From the NCBI RefSeq assembly GCF_028657195.3, contig NZ_JANCPR020000008.1:124001-188000 (forward strand): a DNA stretch of 64,000 nucleotides, in the 5' to 3' direction. Below, piece after piece: positions 15,435 through 25,138 of the stretch. The stretch is from Streptomyces iconiensis. GTDB lineage: Bacteria > Actinomycetota > Actinomycetes > Streptomycetales > Streptomycetaceae. The notes below the pieces were generated by a model. The model had not been told where the DNA came from. It worked only from the letters and a program-made list of their open reading frames with translations, and made no database searches. The stretch's first letter is position 1. Each line of letters begins with the position of its first letter. The translations under genes were made by a program, and so were the position numbers.

Positions 15435-17414
15435 GTGTCAGATGTCCGCGTGACCATCCAACGCGATTCCGAGCGGGAAGAGCGCGTGGTGACGACGGGC
15501 ACTACGGCCGCCGCCCTCTTCGAAGGCGAGCGCTCCGTGATCGCGGCGCGCGCCGGGGGCGAGCTGAAGGACCTCGCCTACGAGCCGGCCGACGGTGAGG
15601 TGATCGAGCCCGTCGACATCACCAGCGACGACGGGCTGGCCATCCTGCGCCACTCCACCGCGCACGTCATGGCCCAGGCGGTGCAGGACCTCTTCCCCGA
15701 GGCCAAGCTCGGCATCGGCCCGCCCATCAAGGACGGCTTCTACTACGACTTCGATGTCGCCGAGCCCTTCACCCCGGACGACGTCAAGCGCATCGAGAAG
15801 AAGATGCAGCAGATCCAGAAGCAGGGCCAGCGCTTCTCCCGCCGGGTCACCACCGACGAGGACGCGCGTGAGGAGCTGGCGGACGAGCCGTACAAGCTGG
15901 AGCTGATCGGCCTCAAGGGCAACGCCTCCGACGCGGCGGACGGGGCCTCGGCCGAGGTCGGCGGCGGCGAGCTGACGATCTACGACAACCTCGACCGCAA
16001 GAGCGGCGAGCTGTGCTGGAAGGACCTGTGCCGGGGTCCGCACCTGCCCACCACCCGTATGATCCCGGCCTTCAAGCTGATGCGCTCGGCGGCGGCCTAC
16101 TGGCGGGGCAGCGAGCGCAATCCGCAGCTCCAGCGGATCTACGGCACCGCGTGGCCCTCCAAGGAAGAGCTGAAGGCGCACCTGGAGTTCCTCGCCGAGG
16201 CCGAGAAGCGTGACCACCGCAAGCTGGGCACCGAGCTGGACCTCTTCTCCATTCCGGAGGAGATCGGCTCGGGCCTCGCGGTCTTCCACCCCAAGGGTGG
16301 CACCGTGCGCCGGGTCATGGAGGACTACTCCCGCAAGCGGCACGAGGAGTCGGGGTACGAGTTCGTCTACACCCCGCACGCGACCAAGGCGAAGCTCTTC
16401 GAGAAGTCGGGCCACCTGGACTGGTACGCGGACGGCATGTACCCGCCCATGCAGCTGGACGAGGGCACCGATTACTACCTCAAGCCCATGAACTGCCCCA
16501 TGCACCACCTGATCTTCGACGCGCGGGGCCGCTCGTACCGGGAACTGCCCCTGCGGCTCTTCGAGTTCGGCACGGTCTACCGGTACGAGAAGTCCGGCGT
16601 GGTGCACGGCCTCACCCGGGCCAGGGGCTTCACCCAGGACGACTCGCACATCTACTGCACCAGGGAGCAGATGGCGACCGAGCTGGACTCGCTGCTCACC
16701 TTCGTGCTGAACCTGCTGCGCGACTACGGCCTGGACGACTTCTACCTGGAACTGTCGACCAAGGACCCGGAGAAGTTCGTCGGGTCGGACGAGGTCTGGG
16801 AGGAGTCGACCGAGGTCCTGCGGCAGGCGGCCGAGAAGCAGGGCCTCCCGCTGACCCCCGACCCGGGCGGCGCCGCGTTCTACGGGCCGAAGATCTCCGT
16901 GCAGGCGCGGGACGCCATCGGCCGCACCTGGCAGATGTCCACGATCCAGCTCGACTTCAACATGCCGGAGCTGTTCGACCTGGAGTACACCGCTGCTGAC
17001 GGCTCCCGCCAGCGGCCCGTGCTGATCCACAGGGCGCTGTTCGGGTCCATCGAGCGGTTCTTCGCGGTGCTGCTGGAGCACTACGCGGGCGCGTTCCCGG
17101 CGTGGCTGGCCCCGGTGCAGGCGGTCGGCATCCCGATCAGCGACGACCACGTGCCGTACTTGGACGAGTTCGCCGCCGCCGCGAAGGCCAAGGGGCTGCG
17201 GGTCGAGGTGGACTCGTCGTCCGACCGGATGCAGAAGAAGATCCGTAACGCTCAGAAGGCCAAAACGCCGTTCATGGTGATCGCCGGTGACGAGGACATC
17301 GCCAACGGCGCTGTCTCCTTCCGGTACCGGGACGGGTCCCAGAAGAACGGGGTTCCGAAGGACGAGGCGATCGCGGAGATCCTGGACGTGGTGGAGCGCC
17401 GCGTGCAGGTGTGA
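15435..17414 (+). CDS. thrS: Threonyl-tRNA synthetase
   Basis: A 659-residue class II aminoacyl-tRNA synthetase that charges tRNA-Thr in the cytoplasm. The order is the TGS domain (about 1-65), the editing domain starting with [12 protein letters not shown], the catalytic core (about 260-530) with the zinc-ligand segment MNCPMHH around Cys354, [12 protein letters not shown], and motif 3 in [11 protein letters not shown], then the anticodon-binding HGTP domain (about 550-655). Length is usual for the family. GTG start with AGGAGA eight bases before. No T-box-like leader is evident in the 111-base upstream spacer. Confidence 0.97.
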   Translation: MSDVRVTIQRDSEREERVVTTGTTAAALFEGERSVIAARAGGELKDLAYEPADGEVIEPVDITSDDGLAILRHSTAHVMAQAVQDLFPEAKLGIGPPIKDGFYYDFDVAEPFTPDDVKRIEKKMQQIQKQGQRFSRRVTTDEDAREELADEPYKLELIGLKGNASDAADGASAEVGGGELTIYDNLDRKSGELCWKDLCRGPHLPTTRMIPAFKLMRSAAAYWRGSERNPQLQRIYGTAWPSKEELKAHLEFLAEAEKRDHRKLGTELDLFSIPEEIGSGLAVFHPKGGTVRRVMEDYSRKRHEESGYEFVYTPHATKAKLFEKSGHLDWYADGMYPPMQLDEGTDYYLKPMNCPMHHLIFDARGRSYRELPLRLFEFGTVYRYEKSGVVHGLTRARGFTQDDSHIYCTREQMATELDSLLTFVLNLLRDYGLDDFYLELSTKDPEKFVGSDEVWEESTEVLRQAAEKQGLPLTPDPGGAAFYGPKISVQARDAIGRTWQMSTIQLDFNMPELFDLEYTAADGSRQRPVLIHRALFGSIERFFAVLLEHYAGAFPAWLAPVQAVGIPISDDHVPYLDEFAAAAKAKGLRVEVDSSSDRMQKKIRNAQKAKTPFMVIAGDEDIANGAVSFRYRDGSQKNGVPKDEAIAEILDVVERRVQV

Positions 17415-17440
17415 GCCGCACCCCGCGACTGCGGGGTTCC

Positions 17441-17472
17441 ATGAGGGGCAGCTCACCGGGGCTGCCCCTCAT
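17441..17472 (+). terminator. Terminator after thrS
   Basis: Perfect 12-bp arms ATGAGGGGCAGC (17441-17452) and GCTGCCCCTCAT (17461-17472) with an eight-base loop. Confidence 0.8.
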
Positions 17473-17507
17473 CATGCGTAACACCCCGTGGGAATAAGCT
17501 GGGCCGC

Positions 17508-18047
17508 ATGACGAGTGAGCCGGAGCAGCAGATCGGAGTGGGAACGCCGGACGCGTTCCAGCGCCTGTGGACCCCGCACCGCATGGCGTACATCCAGGGC
17601 GAGAACAAGCCGAGTGGCCCCGGCTCCGAAGAGGGGTGCCCGTTCTGTGCGATCCCGGAGAAATCCGACGAGGACGGGCTGATCATCGCGCGGGGCGAGC
17701 AGGTCTACGCGGTGCTCAACCTTTACCCCTACAACGGCGGCCACCTCATGACGGTCCCGTTCCGGCATGTCGCGGACTACACCGAGCTGACCGAGGTGGA
17801 GACCGCCGAGCTGGCGGAGTTCACCAAGCGGGCGATGACCGTGCTGCGCCGGGTCTCGGGCGCGCACGGCTTCAACCTCGGGATGAACCAGGGCACTGTC
17901 GCCGGTGCCGGGATCGCCGCGCACCTGCACCAGCACGTGGTGCCGCGCTGGGGAGGCGACACCAACTTCATGCCCGTCGTCGGCCATACGAAGGTGCTGC
18001 CCCAGCTCCTCGCCGACACCAGGGCGATGCTCGCCGAAGCCTGGTGA
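17508..18047 (+). CDS. HIT-family hydrolase/phosphorylase
   Basis: A 179-residue HIT-superfamily protein with the histidine triad HLHQHVV (139-145) and an N-terminal CPFC (44-47) that usually forms half of a zinc site. The family acts on nucleotide phosphoramidates or Ap4A-like dinucleotides; the conserved NLYPYNGGHLMTVP segment suits the actinobacterial Ap4A phosphorylase-like branch. It lies just after thrS, a frequent arrangement, and aminoacyl-tRNA synthetases are a source of Ap4A. It ends nine bases from the convergent membrane-protein gene. Confidence 0.88.
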   Translation: MTSEPEQQIGVGTPDAFQRLWTPHRMAYIQGENKPSGPGSEEGCPFCAIPEKSDEDGLIIARGEQVYAVLNLYPYNGGHLMTVPFRHVADYTELTEVETAELAEFTKRAMTVLRRVSGAHGFNLGMNQGTVAGAGIAAHLHQHVVPRWGGDTNFMPVVGHTKVLPQLLADTRAMLAEAW

Positions 18048-18056
18048 GGCTGCCGG

Positions 18057-19727
18057 TCAGGCGTCGTACGAGTCGGCCTTCTTCGGCGTCGGGTCCTGTA
18101 CGGCGCCGCTGAGGTTGAGGGAGCGGCTGCCGAACTTCTCCACGTCGCAGCCGTTCTCCGCCAGTACCTTGATCGCGGCTCCGTGTACGACCCGTAGCAC
18201 CGGGGTCGCCGCACGGAGCGCGTCGTCGGCCATGAAGCGGTGGCGCCACGGCTTGTCCGCCCACGCGTGCCGCAGCCCGAAGGGTTCGGGCAGGGCGAGC
18301 TTGCCGCCGAGGTAGTCCAGCACCGGCGGGAACCAGGTGAGGGGCGCGCGGGCCGTGAGGCGTACGACCTCCCTGGGCTCCACCAGCGGCAGCTTGACCG
18401 TCCTGGTCTCCCAGAACTTCACGCTCTTGGCGACCTGTTTGGTCTTCGCCGACGGGCCGCCCATGAACAGGCCGTGCACGGGGCCGAGGGCATGGCCCGT
18501 GACCTCGATGCGCAGGGTGTGGTGCAGCACCGTCACGGTGATCAGCAGCGTGATGACCAGCTGTCCGTCCCAGAGCACGAACTGGACGCCGAGGTAGTGC
18601 CTGTTGCCCGCGCCGAACTGCTGCTCGTTGCAGATGCGCTGTATCTCGAAGTCCCTGATGCGGTAGCCCTCGACCTCCTGTCCTTCGGGGCGCTTGACGG
18701 CCTTGGCCTTCTCGGCGATGGGCGAGACGATCCAGTGCCGTATCGAGGGGGTCGGGAAGCCGCCGGTGTGCAGGGGGCCGCGCTCCAGCAGGCGCAGCTG
18801 GTCGTGGATGGCGCGGACGACGTCCCAGCTGCGGAAGGGGTTGATGTCGTCCTCGCCCTGTGCCGGGACGAGTTCCTCGGCGAGCTGCCAGCTGCCCCAG
18901 CGGGTGCCCATGCCGAGTATCCCCTTGGGGCCGGCGTAGTAGACGAGGTTGCTGGCCTGCTCGGCGGCCACCTTCGCGAGCCCGAGCCGGATGCGTTCGG
19001 CGCCCGCGTCGCCCGGGTCCTGGGGCACCGCCTCGGGGATCTTCGCGCCGACCCCGCCGCCGCCCAGCAGGCCGGACCAGCGGCCCCGCAGATCCTTGGC
19101 GTAGCGCTCACAGATCTGCTTGGCCCACAGCCAGCCGATCACGGGCGTGATGAGCATGGCCCGCAGATACAGGGCCCAGAAGCCGCCGAAGGGCAGCTTG
19201 ATGGCGAAGAGAACGATCAGCGCGCCCACGGCGACCATGGCGACCATGCCGAAGGCGCCCGCCCGCTTGTCCTTGGAGCCCGCGATCGTACGGCGGAGCT
19301 GGAAGGCGCCCAGCCACAGCAGCACACCGGGCAGGAACAGGATCCCGAACAGGACCATGACCAGGGTCAGTTGGGAGTCGCGCTGTTTGCGTACGCGGGT
19401 GGCGGCGAGGCAGTGCTCGACCACGGTCTGGGGTTCGATGCCGAAGGACTGGATGAGCGGGTTGCGGGCGCCGCCGAGCAGCCGGGTCTGTATCGCGCGC
19501 GAGAACGCCTCGCCCAGGTTGGGTTCGAACAGCGAGATCCTGGGCTTCTTGAACTCGGCCTCTTCGTTGATGGCGATCAGCTTCTCCACCGCGTCGTCGC
19601 GGTAGGCCGCCGAGGCGAGGGCCTGGGTGGCGGCTGTCTGTCCGGCCGCTCCGGAGAGCGGGATCTGTGCGCCTGGCCTGAAGTCGGATGCCGCGTCGGC
19701 ACCGCTGGAATCGTCGAACCCGGCCAC
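18057..19727 (-). CDS. Large uncharacterised membrane protein
   Basis: A 556-residue protein. The N-terminal 110 residues are soluble and include an INEEAEFKKPRISLFEP segment. A cluster of hydrophobic helices follows in the middle (LVMVLFGILFLPGVLLWL, then MVAMVAVGALIVLFAIKL and ALYLRAMLITPVIGWLW), and another occurs late (LVITLLITVTVLHHTLRIEV). Long cytoplasmic-looking parts lie between and after them. I recognise no enzymatic motif. I chose GTG 19727, which has GGGGGC a few bases upstream; ATG 19832 in the same frame is the main alternative. The gene follows the EF-G-like gene on the same strand after about 125 bases. Confidence 0.65.
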   Translation of the reverse strand: MAGFDDSSGADAASDFRPGAQIPLSGAAGQTAATQALASAAYRDDAVEKLIAINEEAEFKKPRISLFEPNLGEAFSRAIQTRLLGGARNPLIQSFGIEPQTVVEHCLAATRVRKQRDSQLTLVMVLFGILFLPGVLLWLGAFQLRRTIAGSKDKRAGAFGMVAMVAVGALIVLFAIKLPFGGFWALYLRAMLITPVIGWLWAKQICERYAKDLRGRWSGLLGGGGVGAKIPEAVPQDPGDAGAERIRLGLAKVAAEQASNLVYYAGPKGILGMGTRWGSWQLAEELVPAQGEDDINPFRSWDVVRAIHDQLRLLERGPLHTGGFPTPSIRHWIVSPIAEKAKAVKRPEGQEVEGYRIRDFEIQRICNEQQFGAGNRHYLGVQFVLWDGQLVITLLITVTVLHHTLRIEVTGHALGPVHGLFMGGPSAKTKQVAKSVKFWETRTVKLPLVEPREVVRLTARAPLTWFPPVLDYLGGKLALPEPFGLRHAWADKPWRHRFMADDALRAATPVLRVVHGAAIKVLAENGCDVEKFGSRSLNLSGAVQDPTPKKADSYDA

Positions 19728-19852
19728 TGGGCCCCCACTTCGCTCGGATCTGCTCGCGGCGCCACGCCCGGGCCTGCTTGCGGAAGTGCCGCCGACCACG
19801 ACGGCTTCCCAACTGCCGTGGTCGGCACACATCTTGTCCCAGCCTAGTGTCG

Positions 19853-22069
19853 TCAGCGGCCGTTCGTCGTACTGCCCTCCTCTTCGAGGATCTTGGCCGC
19901 GAGCTGCTGGGGCATGGGTTCGTGACGTGCGTACGTACGGGAGAATCTGCCCGTTCCGTGGGACATGGAACGCAGGTCCACCGCGTATCTGCTCAGCTCG
20001 ATCTCGGGGATGAGCGCGCGCACCAGCGTGCTTCCGTCCGCCGCTTGTTCCGTGCCCACGACCCTGCCTCGCCGCCCCGACAGGTCGCTCATGACGGCGC
20101 CCACGTAGTCGTCGGCGACCACGATCCTCAGTTCGGCGACCGGTTCGAGGAGATGGACGCCGGCCTGGTTGGCGCACTCACGGAGGGCGAGCGCTCCCGC
20201 GGTCTGGAAGGCGGCGTCCGAGGAGTCGACGGAGTGCGCCTTGCCGTCGGACAGGGTGACGCGCACATCGACCAGCGGGGAGCCGGCCGCGACGCCCTTG
20301 GCCGCCTGGGCGCGTACGCCCTTCTCGACGGACGGGATGAACTGGCGGGGCACGGCGCCGCCCACGACCTTGTCGACGAACTCGATGCCCGAGCCGCCCG
20401 GCAGGGGTTCGACCGTGATCTCGCAGATCGCGAACTGCCCGTGTCCGCCGGACTGTTTGACGTGCCGTCCCCTTCCCGTTGCCGGCGCGGCGAACGTCTC
20501 GCGCAGGGACACCTTGTGCGGAACCGTGTCGACCTGGACGCCGTAGCGCGTACGCAGCCGCTCCAGCGCCACATCCATGTGGGCCTCGCCCAGACACCAC
20601 AGGACGAGCTGATGGGTGTCGGGGTTCTGCTCCAGGCGCATGGTCGGGTCCTCGGCGACCAGCCTGGCAAGCCCCTGGGAGAGCTTGTCCTCGTCTGCCT
20701 TGCTGTGTGCCTGGATGGCGACGGGCAGCAGGGGATCGGGCATGACCCAGGGCTCCATGAGCAGCGGATCGTCCTTGGCCGAGAGGGTGTCGCCGGTCTC
20801 GGCGCGGCTCAGCTTCGCGACGCACGCCAGGTCGCCGGCTATGGCCTTGTCCAGGGCGCGCTGCTGCTTGCCGAAGGGGGCCGAGAGTGCGCCGATGCGC
20901 TCGTCCAGCTCGTGCAGGGACCGGTCCTCGGGGTCCCTGCCCTCCAGGCCGTGCCCGGAGACATGCACGGTTTCGTCGGGGCGGAGGGTGCCGGAGAAGA
21001 CGCGTACGAGAGAGACGCGTCCCACGTACGGGTCGGAGGAGGTCTTGACCACCTCGGCAGCGAGCGGCCCCGCCGGGTCGCAGCTGAGCCGGGGCCGTGG
21101 CGCTCCGAGCGGGGTGGTGACCTCGGGTATCTCGCGCTCCTCCGGTGTCGGGAAGCCGCCCGTGACCAGTTCCAGCAGCTCGACCGTGCCGAGGCCCTGC
21201 CGGCCACCGTCGGCGGCCGGAGCAGCGGCGAGCACCGGGTGGAAGACGCCGCGCGCGACGGCCTTCTCCAGGTCCTGGACGAGGGTCTTGACGTCGCACT
21301 CCTCGCCGCCGAGGTAGCGCTCCATCAGGGTCTCGTCCTCGCTCTGCGCGATGATGCCCTCGATGAGCCGGTTCCTGGCCTCCGCGATGAGCCCGGTGTG
21401 CTCCTCGCCGGGCTCGCGTTCGGTGCGGCTGCCCGAGGAGTAGTCGAAGAGGCGCTGGGTCAGCAGCCCGACGAGGCCCGTGACCGGTGCGCTGCCGTCC
21501 GCGCGCCGCCGGCCTTCGAGGGGGAGGTAGAGGGGGATGACGGCGTCGGGGTCGTCGCCGCCGAAGACGCGCTGGCACAGTGCTGTCATCTCGTCGAAGT
21601 CGGCACGGGCCGCGTCGAGATGGGTGATGACGATGGCGCGCGGCATGCCGACGGCCGCGCACTCCTCCCACACGAGGCGGGTCGCGCCGTCCACTCCATC
21701 GGCTGCCGAGACAACGAAAAGGGCGGCATCCGCCGCCCGTAGCCCGGCCCGCAGCTCCCCGACGAAGTCGGCATAGCCGGGGGTGTCCAGCACATTGATC
21801 CTGATGCTGTTCCAGTTCAGTGGCACCAGCGAGAGCTGTACGGAGCGCTGCTGCCTGTGCTCGATCTCGTCGTAGTCGGACAGGGAGCCGCCGTCCTCCA
21901 CCCTGCCCGCCCGGTTCACGGCGCCCGCGGTGAGGGCGAGAGCGTCGACGAGGGTCGTCTTTCCCGCTCCGCTGTGGCCGACCAGTACCACGTTCCGTAT
22001 GGAAGCGGGATGGTCGGCCGCCGCTGCCCTGCCGGCGGCTCCGGGGTGTGCGTTCGCTTTGTCGGCCAT
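19853..22069 (-). CDS. Elongation factor G-like GTPase (EF-G2 type)
   Basis: A 738-residue translational GTPase with the domain order of EF-G. The P-loop is GHSGAGKT (31-38) and G3 is DTPG (95-98). Two hallmark elements differ: the switch I RGITI is replaced by RQQRSV (72-77), and G4 NKxD is THLD (149-152). Domain IV is recognisable (SGGHGQFAICEITVEPL), and domain V ends with RTYARHEPMPQQLA. These changes mark the EF-G2/FusA-like paralogue group, whose role is not settled and which may not act in ordinary translocation. ATG 22069 gives a normal start; the open frame extends to 22174. Confidence 0.85.
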   Translation of the reverse strand: MADKANAHPGAAGRAAAADHPASIRNVVLVGHSGAGKTTLVDALALTAGAVNRAGRVEDGGSLSDYDEIEHRQQRSVQLSLVPLNWNSIRINVLDTPGYADFVGELRAGLRAADAALFVVSAADGVDGATRLVWEECAAVGMPRAIVITHLDAARADFDEMTALCQRVFGGDDPDAVIPLYLPLEGRRRADGSAPVTGLVGLLTQRLFDYSSGSRTEREPGEEHTGLIAEARNRLIEGIIAQSEDETLMERYLGGEECDVKTLVQDLEKAVARGVFHPVLAAAPAADGGRQGLGTVELLELVTGGFPTPEEREIPEVTTPLGAPRPRLSCDPAGPLAAEVVKTSSDPYVGRVSLVRVFSGTLRPDETVHVSGHGLEGRDPEDRSLHELDERIGALSAPFGKQQRALDKAIAGDLACVAKLSRAETGDTLSAKDDPLLMEPWVMPDPLLPVAIQAHSKADEDKLSQGLARLVAEDPTMRLEQNPDTHQLVLWCLGEAHMDVALERLRTRYGVQVDTVPHKVSLRETFAAPATGRGRHVKQSGGHGQFAICEITVEPLPGGSGIEFVDKVVGGAVPRQFIPSVEKGVRAQAAKGVAAGSPLVDVRVTLSDGKAHSVDSSDAAFQTAGALALRECANQAGVHLLEPVAELRIVVADDYVGAVMSDLSGRRGRVVGTEQAADGSTLVRALIPEIELSRYAVDLRSMSHGTGRFSRTYARHEPMPQQLAAKILEEEGSTTNGR

Positions 22070-22290
22070 GTGTCCCGCCTTCCGGTTGACACCTGCTGGA
22101 CCACGCCGAAGGGGCCCAGGGATCGCGAAGACCACGGTTCTTCGAGCTTTCCACCGCCGCGGGAAGGCGTCCATACGTTGAACAGGGCGCTACCGGACGG
22201 TGTGCGCGGAGCGCCGCCGTCGCGTGGCTACGATGGGCCAGCCGATGGCCACATCGCCATGCGGCTCACTCACGACCCTTCGGGACGGCC

Positions 22291-23013
22291 ATGCTGAACA
22301 AGTACGCGCGTGCTTTCTTCACGCGTGTCCTCACGCCATTCGCCGCGATGCTGCTGCGCCTGGGGGTGAGCCCCGACGCCGTCACCCTGGTCGGCACCGG
22401 GGGAGTGATGGCGGGCGCGCTGGTCTTCTACCCCATGGGCGAGTTCTTCTGGGGCACCGTCGTGATCACGCTGTTCGTCTTCTCGGACCTGGTCGACGGC
22501 AACATGGCCAGGCAGCTGGGGCGTTCCAGCAGATGGGGCGCTTTCCTGGACTCGACGCTCGACCGGGTGGCGGACGCCGCGATCTTCGCCGGCATCGCGC
22601 TCTGGTACGCGGGCCGGGGCGACAGCCTCACGCTGTGCGCGGTCACCCTCTTCTGTCTGGCCAGCGGCCAGGTCGTGTCGTACACCAAGGCGCGGGGCGA
22701 GAGCATCGGCCTGCCCGTGAACGTCAACGGGCTGGTGGAGCGGGCCGAGCGGCTGGTCATCACGCTGGTTCTCGCGGGCCTCTCAGGCTTCGAGCTGACT
22801 TTCGGCGTCCCCTATATCGACGTGCTGCTGCCGGTCGCGCTGTGGGTGGTGGCGGCGGGCAGCGCCGTCACACTCGGCCAGCGTGTGGTGACCGTACGCC
22901 GGGAGGCGGCCGAGGCCGACGCGCCGTCAGCCGGGGGCGAAGCCGAAGGGGACGGCGGGGACGGCGCGCGGGAAGCGCCCGCTGCCGGGCAGGAGAAGGG
23001 GAGGACCGCGTGA
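22291..23013 (+). CDS. pgsA: Phosphatidylinositol phosphate synthase (CDP-alcohol phosphatidyltransferase)
   Basis: A 240-residue membrane enzyme of the CDP-alcohol phosphatidyltransferase family. The full signature Asp66-x2-Asp69-Gly70-x2-Ala73-Arg74-x8-Gly83-x3-Asp87-x3-Asp91 is present. Six hydrophobic segments are expected; the C-terminal 40 residues form an Ala/Gly/Glu-rich tail. Next to an acyltransferase and a PimA-like gene, the substrate is most likely inositol-1-phosphate, giving phosphatidylinositol phosphate, the first step of PIM synthesis. The stop overlaps the next start by GTGA, so translation is coupled. Confidence 0.88.
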   Translation: MLNKYARAFFTRVLTPFAAMLLRLGVSPDAVTLVGTGGVMAGALVFYPMGEFFWGTVVITLFVFSDLVDGNMARQLGRSSRWGAFLDSTLDRVADAAIFAGIALWYAGRGDSLTLCAVTLFCLASGQVVSYTKARGESIGLPVNVNGLVERAERLVITLVLAGLSGFELTFGVPYIDVLLPVALWVVAAGSAVTLGQRVVTVRREAAEADAPSAGGEAEGDGGDGAREAPAAGQEKGRTA

Positions 23014-23948
23014 GCACAGCGCGCGACCGGCTCACCGACGGGCTCTACGGGCTGGGCTGGGCGGGGGTCAGGAAGCTGCCGGAACCCGCGGCTGCCGCGC
23101 TCGGACGGCGCGTGGCCGACACCACGTGGAAGCGCCGCGGCAAGGGCGTGACCAGGCTGGAGTCCAACCTCGCACGCGTGGTGCCCGACGCGTCGACGGC
23201 GTATCTGCGCAGGCTCTCGCACGCCGGGATGCGCTCGTACATGCGCTACTGGATGGAGTCCTTCCGGCTGCCTTCCTGGAGCGAGCGGCGCATCAACGAG
23301 GGCGTCGAGATCGAAGGGCTGCACCATCTGACGGACGGGCTCGCCTCCGACCGCGGTGTGGTCCTCGCGCTGCCGCACATGGCCAACTGGGACCTGGCGG
23401 GCGCCTGGGCGGTGACCGCGCTGAAGACGCCGTTCACGACGGTCGTCGAGCGGCTCAAGCCCGAGTCGCTGTACGACAGGTTCGTCGCCTACCGCGAGGG
23501 CCTGGGCATGGAGGTGCTGCCGCACGCGGGCGGCTCGGCGTTCGGCACCCTGGCGCGCAGGCTGCGGGCCGGCGGGTTCGTGTGCCTGGTCGCCGACCGC
23601 GATCTGTCGGCGGGCGGTATCGAGGTGAAGTTCTTCGGCGAGACCGCGCGGATGCCGGGTGGCCCCGCGATGCTGGCGCAGCAGACCAACGCGCTGCTGC
23701 TGCCGGTGACGCTGTGGTACGACGAGACCCCCGTCATGAAGGGCCGCGTCCATCCGCCCGTCGAGGTGCCCGACATCGAGGGGCGCAGGGAGCGGGTGGC
23801 GGCCATGACGCAGACCGTCGCCGATGTCTTCGCGTCGGGGATCACCGAACACCCGGAGGACTGGCACATGCTCCAGCGGCTGTGGGTCGCGGACCTGGAA
23901 CCGTCCTCCGGCGCGGAGACCGGGGCCAGGGGTAAGGGGGAGGGATGA
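23010..23948 (+). CDS. patA: Phosphatidylinositol mannoside acyltransferase (LPLAT family)
   Basis: A 312-residue member of the bacterial lipid A/PIM acyltransferase family. The catalytic HX4D motif is HMANWD (123-128), and the following segment with GGSAFGTLARRLR and CLVADRD is typical. It would transfer an acyl chain from acyl-CoA to PIM on the inner face of the membrane. GTG 23010 overlaps the pgsA stop by four bases, and its own stop overlaps pimA by four bases (ATGA), which makes this a tightly coupled three-gene unit. Confidence 0.87.
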   Translation: MSTARDRLTDGLYGLGWAGVRKLPEPAAAALGRRVADTTWKRRGKGVTRLESNLARVVPDASTAYLRRLSHAGMRSYMRYWMESFRLPSWSERRINEGVEIEGLHHLTDGLASDRGVVLALPHMANWDLAGAWAVTALKTPFTTVVERLKPESLYDRFVAYREGLGMEVLPHAGGSAFGTLARRLRAGGFVCLVADRDLSAGGIEVKFFGETARMPGGPAMLAQQTNALLLPVTLWYDETPVMKGRVHPPVEVPDIEGRRERVAAMTQTVADVFASGITEHPEDWHMLQRLWVADLEPSSGAETGARGKGEG

Positions 23949-25117
23949 GGATCGGCATCGTCTGCCCGTACTCCTGGGACGTACCGGGTGGCGTCCAGTT
24001 CCACATCCGCGATCTGGCCGAGCACCTGATCGGACTCGGGCATCAGGTGTCCGTCCTCGCGCCGTCGGACGACGAGACCCCCCTGCCGCCGTACGTCGTC
24101 TCGGCGGGCCGGGCCGTACCCGTCCCGTACAACGGCTCGGTCGCACGGCTCAACTTCGGTTTCCTCTCGGCCGCGCGCGTACGCCGCTGGGTGCACGAGG
24201 GCGACTTCGACGTACTGCACATCCACGAGCCGGCCACGCCCTCGCTGGCGCTGCTCGCCTGCTGGTCGGCGCAGGGCCCGATCGTCGCCACGTTCCACAC
24301 CTCCAACCCGCGCTCCCGGATCATGATCGCGGCGTATCCGATCCTCCAGCCGGCGCTGGAGAAGATCAGCGCCCGTATCGCCGTGAGCGAGTACGCGCGC
24401 CGCACCCTTGTCGAGCACCTTGGCGGGGACGCCGTCACCATCCCCAACGGTGTCGACGTGGACTTCTTCGCCGGCGCCGAACCCAAGAGCGAGTGGCAGG
24501 GCGGCCCCGAGGGCCGCACGATCGGCTTCATCGGCCGTATCGACGAGCCACGCAAGGGACTTCCGGTGCTGATCAAGGCGCTGCCCCGGATCCTGGAGGA
24601 GGCCCCGGGCACCCGGCTGCTGGTGGCGGGCAGGGGCGACGAGGAGGAGGCCGTCGCCTCCCTGCCGGAGAAGATGCGCGAGAGCGTGGAGTTCCTCGGC
24701 ATGGTCAGCGACGAGGACAAGGCACGGCTGCTGCGCAGCGTCGACCTGTACGTGGCACCCAACACGGGCGGTGAGTCCTTCGGCATCATCCTCGTCGAGG
24801 CGATGTCGGCCGGGGCGCCGGTGCTCGCCAGCGACCTGGACGCCTTCGAGCAGGTGCTCGACGGGGGAGCGGCGGGCCAGCTGTTCCCCAACGAACAGGC
24901 CGACGCGCTCGCCACCGCTGCCGTCAGCCTGCTCGCCGACCCCGAGCGCCGTGCCGAACTGCGCGCACGCGGCACACGGCACGTGCGGCGCTTCGACTGG
25001 AGCACCGTGGGCGCCGACATCCTCGCCGTGTACGAGACCGTCGCCGACGGCGCCGCCTCCGTGGCGCCCGACGAACGCATCGGGCTGCGCGCGCGGCTCG
25101 GCCTGGCCCGGGACTGA
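23945..25117 (+). CDS. pimA: Phosphatidylinositol alpha-mannosyltransferase (GT4)
   Basis: A 390-residue GT-B glycosyltransferase of family GT4. The N-terminal GGVQFHIRDLAEHL is the acceptor-side glycine loop, HIHEPATPSLALLA follows, and the donor-side motif GGESFGIILVEAM (about 275-287) supplies the E-x7-E pair. It would add the first mannose from GDP-mannose to phosphatidylinositol. The position directly after pgsA and patA matches the conserved actinobacterial PIM cluster and supports this over other GT4 functions. A LemA-like gene follows 21 bases downstream. Confidence 0.9.
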   Translation: MRIGIVCPYSWDVPGGVQFHIRDLAEHLIGLGHQVSVLAPSDDETPLPPYVVSAGRAVPVPYNGSVARLNFGFLSAARVRRWVHEGDFDVLHIHEPATPSLALLACWSAQGPIVATFHTSNPRSRIMIAAYPILQPALEKISARIAVSEYARRTLVEHLGGDAVTIPNGVDVDFFAGAEPKSEWQGGPEGRTIGFIGRIDEPRKGLPVLIKALPRILEEAPGTRLLVAGRGDEEEAVASLPEKMRESVEFLGMVSDEDKARLLRSVDLYVAPNTGGESFGIILVEAMSAGAPVLASDLDAFEQVLDGGAAGQLFPNEQADALATAAVSLLADPERRAELRARGTRHVRRFDWSTVGADILAVYETVADGAASVAPDERIGLRARLGLARD

Positions 25118-25138
25118 CGACCGAGGACCGATACCACG

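Noticed and set aside
15438..17456. 672-codon open frame on the minus strand opposite thrS
   Set aside because: It mirrors thrS and its translation is a mix of Val, Leu, Arg, His and Gly with no motif, as expected for antisense frames in GC-rich genes.
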